Shown here piece by piece: positions 15,410 to 24,410 of a stretch of 30,349 nt of DNA. Under the pieces are notes generated by a model that was not told the DNA's origin, made no database searches, and saw nothing but the letters and a program-made list of their open reading frames with translations. Numbering within the stretch: the first letter of the stretch is position 1; every line of letters begins with the position of its first letter. Source of the stretch: an uncultured Odoribacter sp. (GTDB taxonomy: Bacteria > Bacteroidota > Bacteroidia > Bacteroidales > Marinifilaceae); NCBI GenBank assembly GCA_910588375.1, contig CAJUQA010000025.1:1-30349 (forward strand), read 5' to 3'. A program made the position numbers and the translations under genes.

Positions 15410-16765
15410 ATGGATTTCGTTCTTATCCCACTTGTTCTATTGAATATTGCCATTACCATTATTTTGGTACTGAGAAAGAAAACAGACGGTTCCGCCTCCC
15501 GGTTGGACGCCCTTGAAAACACGCTTGAACGTCTGGAGAAAAACATAAAGGACGAGTTTCGCTATGTACAGGAAAACACCTCCAAAGGTGCCCGCGAAAA
15601 CCGGGAAGAACTCAGTAAGTCGTTAGGAGATTTCCGGACGGAAAACAGCCATATCCTTAAAAATATCACCGGACAGAATCTGCAATCTCTGGAAGCCATC
15701 CACAAAACTCTGGACGAATCGTTCAAAGAGTTTCAAAAAATATTTTCAGACAATATCCGTGCGTTCAATGAACTGCAACGCGAGAAGTTCGGTGAACTTG
15801 ACAAAAAACAGAGCGAACTGCTACAATCCACGGAAAAGCGGTTGGATGAAATGCGTGCCACCGTGGACGAAAAATTGCAGAAAACACTTCATGAGCGTAT
15901 CGGTCAATCTTTTGAATTGGTCAGCAAACAACTGGAACATGTCCAGAAGGGCTTAGGCGAAATGCAGAATCTGGCCCAGGATGTCGGAGGACTGAAAAAA
16001 GTGCTGGGAAATGTCAAAATGAGAGGATGTATCGGAGAAGTACAACTGGAAATGCTGTTGGAGCAAATTTTAGCCCCCGAACAGTATGAAGCGAATGTCA
16101 AAACCAAGAAAGGTTCCGACAAACTGGTGGAATTCGCTATCAAGCTACCGGGCAGGGAAGACCATACGGAATGCGTATATCTTCCGGTTGACGCCAAATT
16201 CCCGAAAGACGCCTACGAACAACTTGTCGATGCCTATGAATCGGGGCAGACGGAACAAATCGACACAGCCTCCCGGAATATTGAAACTACCATCAAAAAC
16301 ATGGCCAAAGACATTCACGACAAATATCTGGATCCGCCCTATACGACTGATTTCGGAATCATGTTCCTGCCTTTCGAAGCCATATACGGGGAAGTGGTTC
16401 GCCGTGCCAGTCTACTGGAACAATTACAGCGTGAATATAAAGTCATCGTCACCGGTCCCACCACTTTAGCCGCCATTCTCAACAGCCTGCAAATGGGTTT
16501 CCGCACATTGGCGATTCAAAAGAGAAGCAGCGAAGTATGGAAAGTATTGGGCGCCGTCAAGACCGAATTTGAGAAATTCGGAGGCATGCTGGAAAAAGCG
16601 CAGAAGAATATCCAGACCGCCAATAATCAGATAGAGGAAGTCATGGGCAAACGTACACGCGCCATTCAACGGCGGTTGAAAGACATCGAAGCCCTGCCTT
16701 CGACAGAAGCGGCATTGCTTATTCCGGAAACAGAGGAGACAGACGACCTTTTGCCGGAAAACTGA
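15410..16765 (+). CDS. rmuC: DNA recombination protein RmuC
   Basis: This 451-residue protein has one N-terminal membrane segment (FVLIPLVLLNIAITIILVL), a long coiled coil (about 25-180, repeated E/K/L-rich heptads), and the RmuC nuclease-like domain (about 185-410). Domain landmarks are LGNVKMRGCIGEVQLEMLLE, VEFAIKLPGR, YLPVDAKFPKDAYEQLV and a late GFRTLAIQKRSSEVW. RmuC limits recombination at inverted repeats in E. coli; its biochemical activity is not settled, although the fold is PD-(D/E)XK-like. It starts 1 bp after rlmN. Its stop codon abuts the stop codon of the convergent chrA2 gene (16763-16765 against 16766-16768). Confidence 0.93.
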   Translation: MDFVLIPLVLLNIAITIILVLRKKTDGSASRLDALENTLERLEKNIKDEFRYVQENTSKGARENREELSKSLGDFRTENSHILKNITGQNLQSLEAIHKTLDESFKEFQKIFSDNIRAFNELQREKFGELDKKQSELLQSTEKRLDEMRATVDEKLQKTLHERIGQSFELVSKQLEHVQKGLGEMQNLAQDVGGLKKVLGNVKMRGCIGEVQLEMLLEQILAPEQYEANVKTKKGSDKLVEFAIKLPGREDHTECVYLPVDAKFPKDAYEQLVDAYESGQTEQIDTASRNIETTIKNMAKDIHDKYLDPPYTTDFGIMFLPFEAIYGEVVRRASLLEQLQREYKVIVTGPTTLAAILNSLQMGFRTLAIQKRSSEVWKVLGAVKTEFEKFGGMLEKAQKNIQTANNQIEEVMGKRTRAIQRRLKDIEALPSTEAALLIPETEETDDLLPEN

Positions 16766-17302
16766 CTAATACAGGAAATAGCCTGCTATCCCTGCTAATA
16801 CAATCAATAAAATCGGATCGATTTTTCTGATAGATGCCCCGAATACCAGTGCGAAAATAATCCAGCTCTTGTAATCAATAAAATTCCGCTGATTCAACAA
16901 CAATAAAGCCGCGGCGGCAATGAGCCCGATAATCGCCGGTTTCAACCCTTTCAACGCAGCATCTACGTAAAAATTATTGCGGAAAGCAAAAAAGAAACGA
17001 CACACCAAAGTCATGAGTATCATGGAAGGCAAACTTACCGCCACGGTACAGATGAATGAACCCCATACACTTCCGGTCGCCGTGTAACCGATATAAGTCG
17101 CCGTATTAAAAGCTATCGGGCCGGGCGTAGTCTGTGAAATCGCCACAATATCCGTAAAATCGGACACACTGATCCAATGATGCACTTCGACGACATCATG
17201 CTGTATAAGTGACAGCATGGCATACCCCCCGCCGAAACCAAACAATCCGATTTTAAAAAAGGTCCAGAACAGATTCAGATACAAATCCCAGTTTTCCATC
17301 AT
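16766..17302 (-). CDS. Half-size ChrA transporter, second of a pair
   Basis: This single-CHR-domain protein has about 178 residues and six hydrophobic segments. Landmarks are FKIGLFGFGGGYAMLSLIQ and AISQTTPGPIAFNTATYIG, both hallmarks of the chromate-transporter family. Short CHR proteins usually act as pairs that together equal one full-length ChrA. The longer frame reaching to 17464 lies inside the neighbouring chrA gene, so I chose ATGATG at 17302. That ATG overlaps the TGA of the first gene (ATGA), a typical translational-coupling arrangement. The true substrate may be chromate, sulfate or another anion. Confidence 0.88.
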   Translation of the reverse strand: MMENWDLYLNLFWTFFKIGLFGFGGGYAMLSLIQHDVVEVHHWISVSDFTDIVAISQTTPGPIAFNTATYIGYTATGSVWGSFICTVAVSLPSMILMTLVCRFFFAFRNNFYVDAALKGLKPAIIGLIAAAALLLLNQRNFIDYKSWIIFALVFGASIRKIDPILLIVLAGIAGYFLY

Positions 17303-17868
17303 ATTTTCCTCCGCCGTTTGTAAGCGTAATAAATTATACCTCCCACAATCGCCATCATCACCACATATATAGGAGAAACGCCCAACTGCCAAATCAACAA
17401 GGCCGCGGCAGCCGGTATCCAGATACTTTTCCAGGTAACGCCCGCGGATTTTCCCATGTTCCACAACGGAGCGGCAATCAAAGCCACAACGGCAGGACGA
17501 ATGCCCTTAAACACCCGCTCCACTCCTGGATTGTCCTTAAATTCGGTAAACACCAAGGCTATCAATAATATGACAATAAATGACGGTAATATGATACCTA
17601 AACCCGTCACCAAACTGCCCCGTTTCTTTTTCAGCTTATTCCCGACAAAGACCGCCGTATTGAGGGAAATCGGACCGGGAACGGATTGGGCTATCGCCAA
17701 CATATCGATAAACTCCTCCTCTTCCAGCCATTTCCTTTTATTCACCACCTCCCTCTGTATCAAAGGAATCATGGCATATCCGCCTCCGAACGTAAACGCT
17801 CCGATTTTAAAAAACACCCAAAATAACTGGAAATAAAATCTCATATCCTTATATAACGAAAAGAACAC
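17299..17868 (-). CDS. Half-size ChrA transporter, first of a pair
   Basis: This 189-residue protein is the upstream partner of the ChrA-like protein at 16766-17302. It carries FKIGAFTFGGGYAMIPLIQ and AIAQSVPGPISLNTAVFVG, the two CHR-domain signature regions, and about six membrane segments, with a basic tail (AYKRRRKI). Its start lies 9 bp after the stop of the M23 peptidase gene and its stop overlaps the next start by 4 bp (ATGA). The pair probably assembles as a heterodimer with opposite topologies, as described for other short ChrA pairs. Confidence 0.88.
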   Translation of the reverse strand: MFFSLYKDMRFYFQLFWVFFKIGAFTFGGGYAMIPLIQREVVNKRKWLEEEEFIDMLAIAQSVPGPISLNTAVFVGNKLKKKRGSLVTGLGIILPSFIVILLIALVFTEFKDNPGVERVFKGIRPAVVALIAAPLWNMGKSAGVTWKSIWIPAAAALLIWQLGVSPIYVVMMAIVGGIIYYAYKRRRKI

Positions 17869-17877
17869 CCAACACGG

Positions 17878-19122
17878 TTACAAAGCATTCAGCTGATTTA
17901 TCACGGAATCGCGCAATACGACAAAACGCGGCCTGTTCGTATCGCTGACGGGCTTCTTGGGCTGGGATTTGACGGTCAAAGGATTTACCGCCTTGCCGTT
18001 CTCATACACCCTGAAATCCAAATGAGGGCCTGTTGACAATCCTGTACTGCCCACGTATCCGATAACCTGCTTCTGTGCCACTTTCGAACCGACTTTTATA
18101 CCTTTTTCAAAACGGGACAAATGCATATAGCTGGTGGTATATGTCCCGTTGTGTTTTATTTTTAAATAATTACCTCCTCCATTGGCCTGAAATCCTTTCG
18201 CAATGACTGTCCCCGCACCGATGGCATACACGGGAGTACCCACGGGTGCTGCATAATCCACCCCATGATGGGGACGGTATATTTTCAACTTGGGATGAAA
18301 GCGGCTATTGGAAAAACGGGAAGATATACGAAAATAGTCAAGCGGCGCTTTCAGGAATGCCCCTTCCAAACTATTTCCCTTTTCATTATAAAACAGCACT
18401 TCCCCGTCCTGTAAAAAGGGGATGGCATAATAATCCGTACCGGCATGGCGAAAAAGTGCTCCCAGAATATTGAAGTTTGCCAATTCTTTCCCGTCCACAC
18501 ACTCCTGTTCATAAAGCACCCGGAATTCATCTTCTTTCTGCAACCCGAAGAAATCGATTGTCCAGCCGAATATGCGGGATAAATCAACAGCCAATAACGG
18601 GTCTGCCTGACAATCAACCATCGCATTCCACAAAGAGGACTGCACCTGTCCTTTCGCCGTTTTAGGCTTCCATTCCACCGGATTTTTCCCGAGAGAAATT
18701 TTCCCCTCTCCCTTCAATTCATATACTACATATGAACGGGGATCTATCTCATAGACAAAATATTCCGCCACGGGCACGCTGTCTTTGGTTGAAAAAACGG
18801 CATACGGCTGTCCGCTTCTTATTTTGCGGACATCAAATATTTCCTTGGAATCGGTACTCAACTTATGAATCTGACGCCCCGTCAATCCGTGTCCCGCCAA
18901 AATAGCGGACAAACTTTGATTTTTCTTCACCACCCCAAAATCAACTTCATAATCATTCATCGGTATCCCGTAACGGTACACAATTTCTTCGACACCGGCA
19001 GAATCCACCACTTCCACCTCATCCAACGATTCAACTTCATTTTTCCGATGAGGGAAAAATATCACCACCAACAACACTATTCCCAAAGCAGAGGAAAAAA
19101 TAATCTGTTTTCTTTTTGTCAT
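17878..19122 (-). CDS. M23-family (LytM/DD-endopeptidase-like) protein
   Basis: This 414-residue protein has one N-terminal membrane anchor (IIFSSALGIVLLVVIFF, about 7-23), a central region (about 55-260) typical of OapA/LysM-like modules before M23 domains, and an M23 domain (about 265-385). The active-site pattern shows H285 and D289 (RPHHGVDYAAP), H334 (YMHLS) and H367 (GPHLDF). In most M23 enzymes the last motif is HxH, with the second His binding zinc; here it is Asp369. I recall HLD in other Bacteroidota members, so this may be an active variant rather than a dead enzyme. It probably acts on periplasmic peptidoglycan crosslinks. It lies 26 bp after cstA and 9 bp before the ChrA pair. 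Confidence 0.88.
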   Translation of the reverse strand: MTKRKQIIFSSALGIVLLVVIFFPHRKNEVESLDEVEVVDSAGVEEIVYRYGIPMNDYEVDFGVVKKNQSLSAILAGHGLTGRQIHKLSTDSKEIFDVRKIRSGQPYAVFSTKDSVPVAEYFVYEIDPRSYVVYELKGEGKISLGKNPVEWKPKTAKGQVQSSLWNAMVDCQADPLLAVDLSRIFGWTIDFFGLQKEDEFRVLYEQECVDGKELANFNILGALFRHAGTDYYAIPFLQDGEVLFYNEKGNSLEGAFLKAPLDYFRISSRFSNSRFHPKLKIYRPHHGVDYAAPVGTPVYAIGAGTVIAKGFQANGGGNYLKIKHNGTYTTSYMHLSRFEKGIKVGSKVAQKQVIGYVGSTGLSTGPHLDFRVYENGKAVNPLTVKSQPKKPVSDTNRPRFVVLRDSVINQLNAL

Positions 19123-19148
19123 TTCCTGTTCAGATAAAATTCAGTTTT

Positions 19149-20573
19149 CTATTTCCTATTTTCACACTCCCTTCTTCTCCACATCAGAAACCATCCCGCC
19201 GCCACAAATACACACATACACCCGATGCCATAGGAAAGACTGTGAGACAAATTCATTCCCTCGGGCGCTATGCACAAATAAGTGGTACACACCCCCGTCA
19301 TGAACAACGCCGGAATGAAAGTAACCCAATAATTCTTCCTCTCCCGCACCAAATACACGGTCACCGCCCACAAAGTGAATACCGCCAGCGCCTGGTTCGC
19401 CCAAGCGAAATACCGCCAGATTTTACCAAAGCCTTCGGCATCACGCAAACTGTATAATAACAGGCCTATCGCCAGTAAAAACATCGGTATGCAAATCATC
19501 AGACGAAGCCGGACGCTTTTCTGTCCGACTTTCATAAAATCGGCAACAATAAGCCGGGCGGAACGAAATGCCGTATCTCCGGAAGTCACCGGAGCAGCAA
19601 TCACTCCCAGAATAGCCAATACCCCTCCGACAGTTCCCAGCCAATCGCGCGTAATCGAATCGACAATTACAGCAGCATTGCTTTCCCCCATACCGTTTTC
19701 ATGATAAAAATAAGTAGCTGCCGCCGCCCAAATCAACGCGACAATACCTTCCGTTATCATTGCCCCGTAGAATACAGGACGTCCGGATTTCTCCGATACC
19801 ATACAACGTGCCATCATCGGCGATTGAGTGGCATGAAATCCTGAAATGGCCCCACAGGCAATACTGACAAACATAACGGGAAAAATGGGAAAAACATCCG
19901 CCTGGGGATTGGTATTCCGCAAACCATCCCATATTTCTGGCAACGAAGGACAATGTATATACAACATGACCAATATGCCCAGAGCCATGAATAACAAGGC
20001 TATGGCAAAAAGCGGATATATTTTACCGATAATTTTGTCCACAGGCAACAACGTCGCCAATATATAATAGACAAATACCATGATAATCCAGAACGTCTCG
20101 TTCAGATAACCGGGAGTCAATTTGGCCAGCAGACCGGCAGGCCCCGCAACAAAAACCGCCCCGACCAATATCATCAGTACAACGGTAAACACCCGCATCA
20201 CCTGTTTGGTCGTCATTCCCAAATAACGCCCGATAATCTCCGGCAGACTTTCCCCTCCATGACGCAAAGAGAGCATTCCCGCCAAATAATCATGGGTAGC
20301 TCCCGCCAATATGCTTCCGAATACAATCCATAAATAAGAGGCCGTCCCGAATTTCGCTCCCATTATCGCCCCGAAAATCGGTCCCAATCCCGCAATATTC
20401 AAAAATTGAATCATGAATATCTTCCAGCCCGGCAATGGCATGAAATCTACACCGTCAGCCTTCGTAAGAGCCGGAGTCTGCCGCCCGTCAGGTGCAAACA
20501 GTCTTTCAATATAACGGCCATACGTGAAATAGCCCGTTATCAGAATACCCAAACAAATCGTAAAGGTCCACAT
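19149..20573 (-). CDS. cstA: CstA-family carbon starvation transporter
   Basis: This 474-residue inner-membrane protein has about 12 hydrophobic segments. CstA landmarks include QFLNIAGLGPIFGAIMGAKF, FGSILAGATHDYLAGMLSLR and GAISGFHATQSPMMARCM. E. coli CstA is about 700 residues; the shorter form is common in Bacteroidota. Family members take up peptides or pyruvate during carbon limitation; which applies here is not evident. The start is 3 bp after the stop of rnr, so the two genes are probably translated from one message. Confidence 0.9.
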   Translation of the reverse strand: MWTFTICLGILITGYFTYGRYIERLFAPDGRQTPALTKADGVDFMPLPGWKIFMIQFLNIAGLGPIFGAIMGAKFGTASYLWIVFGSILAGATHDYLAGMLSLRHGGESLPEIIGRYLGMTTKQVMRVFTVVLMILVGAVFVAGPAGLLAKLTPGYLNETFWIIMVFVYYILATLLPVDKIIGKIYPLFAIALLFMALGILVMLYIHCPSLPEIWDGLRNTNPQADVFPIFPVMFVSIACGAISGFHATQSPMMARCMVSEKSGRPVFYGAMITEGIVALIWAAAATYFYHENGMGESNAAVIVDSITRDWLGTVGGVLAILGVIAAPVTSGDTAFRSARLIVADFMKVGQKSVRLRLMICIPMFLLAIGLLLYSLRDAEGFGKIWRYFAWANQALAVFTLWAVTVYLVRERKNYWVTFIPALFMTGVCTTYLCIAPEGMNLSHSLSYGIGCMCVFVAAGWFLMWRRRECENRK

Positions 20574-20576
20574 TTT

Positions 20577-22787
20577 TTATCTCTTTCTTCTTCCGCTGTT
20601 TTTTCTTCCCTCTTTTACCGGCTTCTTTTCCACGGCTCTCTCTCTTTCTTCCCGTACCAATTCATAATCCAACTGACGGGCAACCAGATTGGCCTTGGCT
20701 ACCTTTATCGTAACCTTGTCACCCAATTGATATATTTTATGATGATGCCGTCCGGCAATACAGTAATTTTTTTCATCAAATTCGTAATAGTCGTCTTCCA
20801 GTTCGGTGATGGATACCATTCCTTCGCATTTCGAATCCTCCAGCTCCACATAAAATCCCCATTGGGTCACTCCGGATATGGTACCGACAAATTCCTGTCC
20901 TATCTTATCAGACATAAACTCCACCTGCTTGTATTTAATGGAAGCCCGTTCAGCATTGGCCGCCAGTTGCTCCATATCGGAAGAATGCTGGCACATCTCC
21001 TCATACTTGTCTTTATTGGCAGACCGCCCGTTATCCAGATAGCGTTGCAACAAGCGATGAACCATCACATCGGGATAACGCCTAATAGGTGAGGTGAAAT
21101 GAGTATAATAGTCAAATGCCAGTCCATAATGCCCGACATTCACGGTGGAATAAACCGCCTTCGCCATCGTACGCACAGCCAGAGTCTCAATCAGATTCTG
21201 TTCCGGTTTCGCCTTTACCTCCTGCATGAGCTTGTTCATAGACGAAGTGAGAGCCTTACGGCTATTAAGTTTCAATCCGTAGCCGAATTTGGCCACAAAA
21301 CGGTTGAATTCCGCCAATTTATCGTCCAGGGGCTTATCGTGAATACGGTAAACAAACGTCTTTGCCTTGCCTTTCTCTTTTACATTACCGATTTTCTCCG
21401 CCACTTTCCTATTCGCCAACAACATGAACTCCTCTATCAGCTTATTGGCTTCTTTCGACTGCTTGAAATAAACGCCCAACGGTTTGCCTTTTTCATCCAG
21501 GTCGAACTTCACTTCCACCCGGTCAAAATCGATAGCCCCGTTTTTAAAACGCGCCTCCCTCAATTTCTGCGCCAACCGGTTCAATGTCAATATTTCTTCT
21601 TTGTAATCCCCTTCCGCCCCTTCGATGATTTGCTGGGCTTCCTCATAGGTAAAACGACGATTCGACTTGATAACCGTACGTCCGAACCACTCGTCCAACA
21701 CCTGTGCATCTTCATTCAGTTTGAAAACAGCAGAAAAACAAAGCTTTTCTTCATCCGGACGCAAAGAACATACACCATTAGACAACTTCTCGGGCAACAT
21801 GGGTATCGTACGGTCTACCAAATATACCGAAGTAGCCCGGACATATGCCTCTTTATCCAAAACGGTGTCCGGTGACACATAAAACGACACATCCGCAATG
21901 TGCACCCCGACTTCCCAAAGCCCATCTTTCAGCCTGCGTACCGACAAAGCATCGTCAAAATCCTTGGCATCTCTGGGGTCTATGGTAAATGTGACAACCT
22001 CCCGGAAATCCCGCCGCCGGGCTATTTCCTTTTCGGGAACCTCCATACCTATTTTTTCGGCCGCTTTCAATACATTAGGCGGGAACTTTACCGGCAATTC
22101 ATATTCAGCCATGATGGCATTCATTTCCGCATCATTGTCCCCCGGAGCCCCCAGCACCTCGATGACCTGTCCCACTGGGTTCTTTTGTTTTTCCGGCCAG
22201 TCGGTAATCTTAACAATCGCTTTTTCCCCATTCTTCGCCCCGTTCAACTGATGAAGCGGGATAAAAACATCATACGGCATCTGCTTGCCGCCAGGCACAA
22301 GAAAAGCATAGTTTTCCGACAACTGGATAGTTCCGACAAAAGTGGCCTTCTTCTTCTCCACAATCTCCACAACTTCCCCCTCCGGCCGGCTGTTTTTCCT
22401 CCGGGCATATACCAACACTTTCACCTTATCCCCATTGAGGGCATGTTTAAGATTATTGAAAGCCACAAATACATCCTCCTCACTTTCATCCGAGATAATA
22501 TAAGCCGAGCCCTTCGCCGTCAATTCGACGACTCCGGTAATGTAAGAACCTATTTTTTTACACTTGAATCTTCCTGTCGACACTTCCGTCAATTCCCCGG
22601 CCTCCGCCAACTCCTTCAAAAGCTCAAAGATCAACCGCTTGGTATCCATACGATGGACATTCAGACTTTTGGCCATCTGCTTGTAGTTATAACTCCGTCC
22701 CGGATGTCTTTCCATCAATTCACACATCGACTTGCATAAATCGGCTTTTCCTCTGCCCGCTTCACTCTTTTTCTTACTTCTCGCCAT
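20577..22787 (-). CDS. rnr: Ribonuclease R
   Basis: This 736-residue 3'-to-5' exoribonuclease degrades structured RNA. Domains are a basic N-terminal winged-helix segment (about 15-75), cold-shock OB folds (about 80-215), the RNB catalytic domain (about 255-590), and S1 (about 640-720; FVGTISGVTQWGFYVELED). The metal-binding acidic cluster DPRDAKDFDDA gives D270, D276, D278 and D279. TSPIRRYPDVMVHRLLQRYL marks the end of RNB. The tail is Lys/Arg-rich (KEGRKNSGRRKR), as in many RNase R proteins. It is the first gene of the close run rnr-cstA-M23-chrA-chrA; the threonine dehydrogenase terminator lies immediately upstream. I did not find a clear TAnnTTTG element before the ATG. Confidence 0.94.
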   Translation of the reverse strand: MARSKKKSEAGRGKADLCKSMCELMERHPGRSYNYKQMAKSLNVHRMDTKRLIFELLKELAEAGELTEVSTGRFKCKKIGSYITGVVELTAKGSAYIISDESEEDVFVAFNNLKHALNGDKVKVLVYARRKNSRPEGEVVEIVEKKKATFVGTIQLSENYAFLVPGGKQMPYDVFIPLHQLNGAKNGEKAIVKITDWPEKQKNPVGQVIEVLGAPGDNDAEMNAIMAEYELPVKFPPNVLKAAEKIGMEVPEKEIARRRDFREVVTFTIDPRDAKDFDDALSVRRLKDGLWEVGVHIADVSFYVSPDTVLDKEAYVRATSVYLVDRTIPMLPEKLSNGVCSLRPDEEKLCFSAVFKLNEDAQVLDEWFGRTVIKSNRRFTYEEAQQIIEGAEGDYKEEILTLNRLAQKLREARFKNGAIDFDRVEVKFDLDEKGKPLGVYFKQSKEANKLIEEFMLLANRKVAEKIGNVKEKGKAKTFVYRIHDKPLDDKLAEFNRFVAKFGYGLKLNSRKALTSSMNKLMQEVKAKPEQNLIETLAVRTMAKAVYSTVNVGHYGLAFDYYTHFTSPIRRYPDVMVHRLLQRYLDNGRSANKDKYEEMCQHSSDMEQLAANAERASIKYKQVEFMSDKIGQEFVGTISGVTQWGFYVELEDSKCEGMVSITELEDDYYEFDEKNYCIAGRHHHKIYQLGDKVTIKVAKANLVARQLDYELVREERERAVEKKPVKEGRKNSGRRKR

Positions 22788-22819
22788 AATATCACGAATT
22801 AATTATTCTGCTAAGATAT

Positions 22820-22846
22820 AAAAAAAAGCGGCCTTTCAGCCGCTTT
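22820..22846 (-). terminator. Intrinsic terminator after the threonine dehydrogenase gene
   Basis: An 8-bp perfect stem, AAAGCGGC/GCCGCTTT (22825-22832 with 22839-22846), has a 6-nt loop. On the minus strand it is followed by a T-run (TTTTTTTTATATC region). It starts 3 nt after the TAA of the dehydrogenase and ends that transcript before rnr. Confidence 0.9.
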
Positions 22847-22849
22847 CTC

Positions 22850-23818
22850 TTACTTTATCAAACCTTTATCAAATTTTTCCTTGACTTTGACCAGCATGTC
22901 GGTCGTCATATTCGTCAGATTATAGTCCGGCTTCCATCCCCATTCCTCGCGGGCGCAGGTATCGTCCATGCTGTTGGGCCAACTGTCGGCAATCGCCTGT
23001 TTTACCGGATCGATGTCATAATCCATCTTGAATTCCGGCATGTGCTTGCGGATTTCTGCCGCAATCCCTTCCGGCTCAAAACTCATGGCCGCAATATTGA
23101 AACTGTTCCGGTGTTTCAGTTTTGCCGGATCTGCCTCCATCAGTTCAACCACGGCTTTCAAGGCATCGGGCATATACATCATGTCCATATAAGTGCCTGC
23201 CTTTACATTACAGGTAAAGGAGTTTTTGCGGATAGCATCATAATAAATTTCCACTGCATAGTCCGTCGTACCTCCGCCAGGCAGCGTCACGTATGAAATC
23301 AAACCCGGGAAACGCACACTACGGGTATCCACCCCAAAACGATTGAAATAGTAGTCGCTCAACAACTCTCCCGTCACCTTGCACACACCGTAAATGGTCG
23401 TATTGGAACGTTGCAGAGTGTCCTGCGGCGTTTTATCTTTCGGCGTATCTTTACCGAAAGCCCCGATGGAACTGGGCGTGAAAACGGCGCAATTATTATC
23501 TTTGGCGATATTCAAAGAATTAGTCAGAGCTCCGATATTAATTTTCCAGGCCAATTCCGGATTCTTTTCTCCTGTAGCCGACAAAAGAGCCACCAGATTA
23601 AAAAGAGTATCAATATTATATTTGCGTACAATCTCAATATAACGGTCTTTGTCAAGTACATCCAAAGCTTCGAAAGGACCATACTCAGCCAGGTGTTTGC
23701 ACTTTTCAATACTGATATCAGCAGCAACAACATTATTGTTACCGTAAATGGATCTCAAATGTGGAACAAGTTCCGAACCGATTTGTCCACCAGCACCGAC
23801 GATTAATATCTTTTTCAT
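22850..23818 (-). CDS. Short-chain L-threonine 3-dehydrogenase
   Basis: This 322-residue extended SDR protein has an NAD-binding motif (VGAGGQIGSELV, 7-18), the active-site Y143xxxK147 (TIYGVCKVTGELLSDYY) and PSSIGAFGKDTPKDKTPQDT. That combination matches the UDP-galactose-epimerase-like L-threonine dehydrogenases found in Bacteroidota, trypanosomatids and animals, as opposed to the zinc-dependent E. coli Tdh. It oxidises threonine to 2-amino-3-oxobutyrate, which glycine C-acetyltransferase (Kbl) then cleaves to glycine and acetyl-CoA; no kbl is seen in this window. It has its own promoter (23847-23876) and terminator (22820-22846), so it is monocistronic. Confidence 0.88.
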   Translation of the reverse strand: MKKILIVGAGGQIGSELVPHLRSIYGNNNVVAADISIEKCKHLAEYGPFEALDVLDKDRYIEIVRKYNIDTLFNLVALLSATGEKNPELAWKINIGALTNSLNIAKDNNCAVFTPSSIGAFGKDTPKDKTPQDTLQRSNTTIYGVCKVTGELLSDYYFNRFGVDTRSVRFPGLISYVTLPGGGTTDYAVEIYYDAIRKNSFTCNVKAGTYMDMMYMPDALKAVVELMEADPAKLKHRNSFNIAAMSFEPEGIAAEIRKHMPEFKMDYDIDPVKQAIADSWPNSMDDTCAREEWGWKPDYNLTNMTTDMLVKVKEKFDKGLIK

Positions 23819-23846
23819 TCTGATTTGAAAGTTTAAAATTCTTCTA

Positions 23847-23876
23847 CAAAAATAGGATAATTAAATATTTTACAAA
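23847..23876 (-). promoter_or_regulatory. Promoter of the threonine dehydrogenase gene
   Basis: On the minus strand TTTG (23876-23873) is followed after 18 bp by TATTTTTG (23854-23847), which fits the Bacteroidota TTTG...TAnnTTTG consensus. The -7 element ends about 28 bp before the ATG at 23818, giving a short leader. Confidence 0.7.
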
Positions 23877-23903
23877 GCTAAAAAACGAAATATTTTTATC
23901 TTT

Positions 23904-24389
23904 TTAAGTAGAAATCTCCAAGCCTTTATCCGGATCTTCTTCATAATAATAATCAATCTGAAGATCAGAACGTTTATAGGCCGCAACCGCCAATTCGTCA
24001 CAACGTTCATTTTCCGGCACCTCTGCATGTCCTTTCACCCAGACGAATTTCACATGATGCTTGCGGTAAATCTGCAAGAAACGTTTCCACAAATCGGGGT
24101 TTTTTCTCTTCTTAAACCCGCTTTTCTCCCAGCTGAACACCCATCCTTTCTCCACGGCATCCACCACATATTTGGAATCAGAATATATAGTAACCTGTTG
24201 CCCCTCCTGTTTCAGTGCTTCCAGTCCGACGATGACCGCCAGCAATTCCATCCGGTTGTTTGTCGTCAGCCGGAATCCCGCCATCAGCTCTTTCCGGTGC
24301 GGTCCCGCCATCAATACGACGCCGAATCCTCCGGGACCGGGATTGCCGCTGGCTGCTCCGTCTGTATAAATGATAATCTGATGTGCCAT
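23904..24389 (-). CDS. rnhA: Ribonuclease HI
   Basis: This 161-residue enzyme cleaves the RNA strand of RNA-DNA hybrids. Catalytic acids are D10 (YTDGAASGNPGPGGFG), E48 (NNRMELLAVIVGLEAL), D71 (IYSDSKYVVDAVEKGW) and D131 (ERCDELAV), with the conserved loop histidine H121 in WVKGHAEVPENE. The length and basic-protrusion-like segment (SGFKKRKNPDLWKRF) fit the E. coli type. It starts 21 bp after the HMA-protein stop and is probably co-transcribed with it, which is not an obvious functional link. No clear terminator follows before the dehydrogenase promoter. Confidence 0.95.
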   Translation of the reverse strand: MAHQIIIYTDGAASGNPGPGGFGVVLMAGPHRKELMAGFRLTTNNRMELLAVIVGLEALKQEGQQVTIYSDSKYVVDAVEKGWVFSWEKSGFKKRKNPDLWKRFLQIYRKHHVKFVWVKGHAEVPENERCDELAVAAYKRSDLQIDYYYEEDPDKGLEIST

Positions 24390-24410
24390 TTATTTTCGTT
24401 TCGCCAGGCT

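Noticed and set aside
17303..17464. N-terminal extension of the second ChrA protein
   Set aside because: It lies inside the first chrA gene in another frame and is not membrane-like; the ATGA overlap at 17302 gives a normal CHR-domain start.
21900..22739. 279-residue plus-strand frame
   Set aside because: It is antisense to the RNase R gene, whose domains are intact; the frame is a codon-bias shadow.
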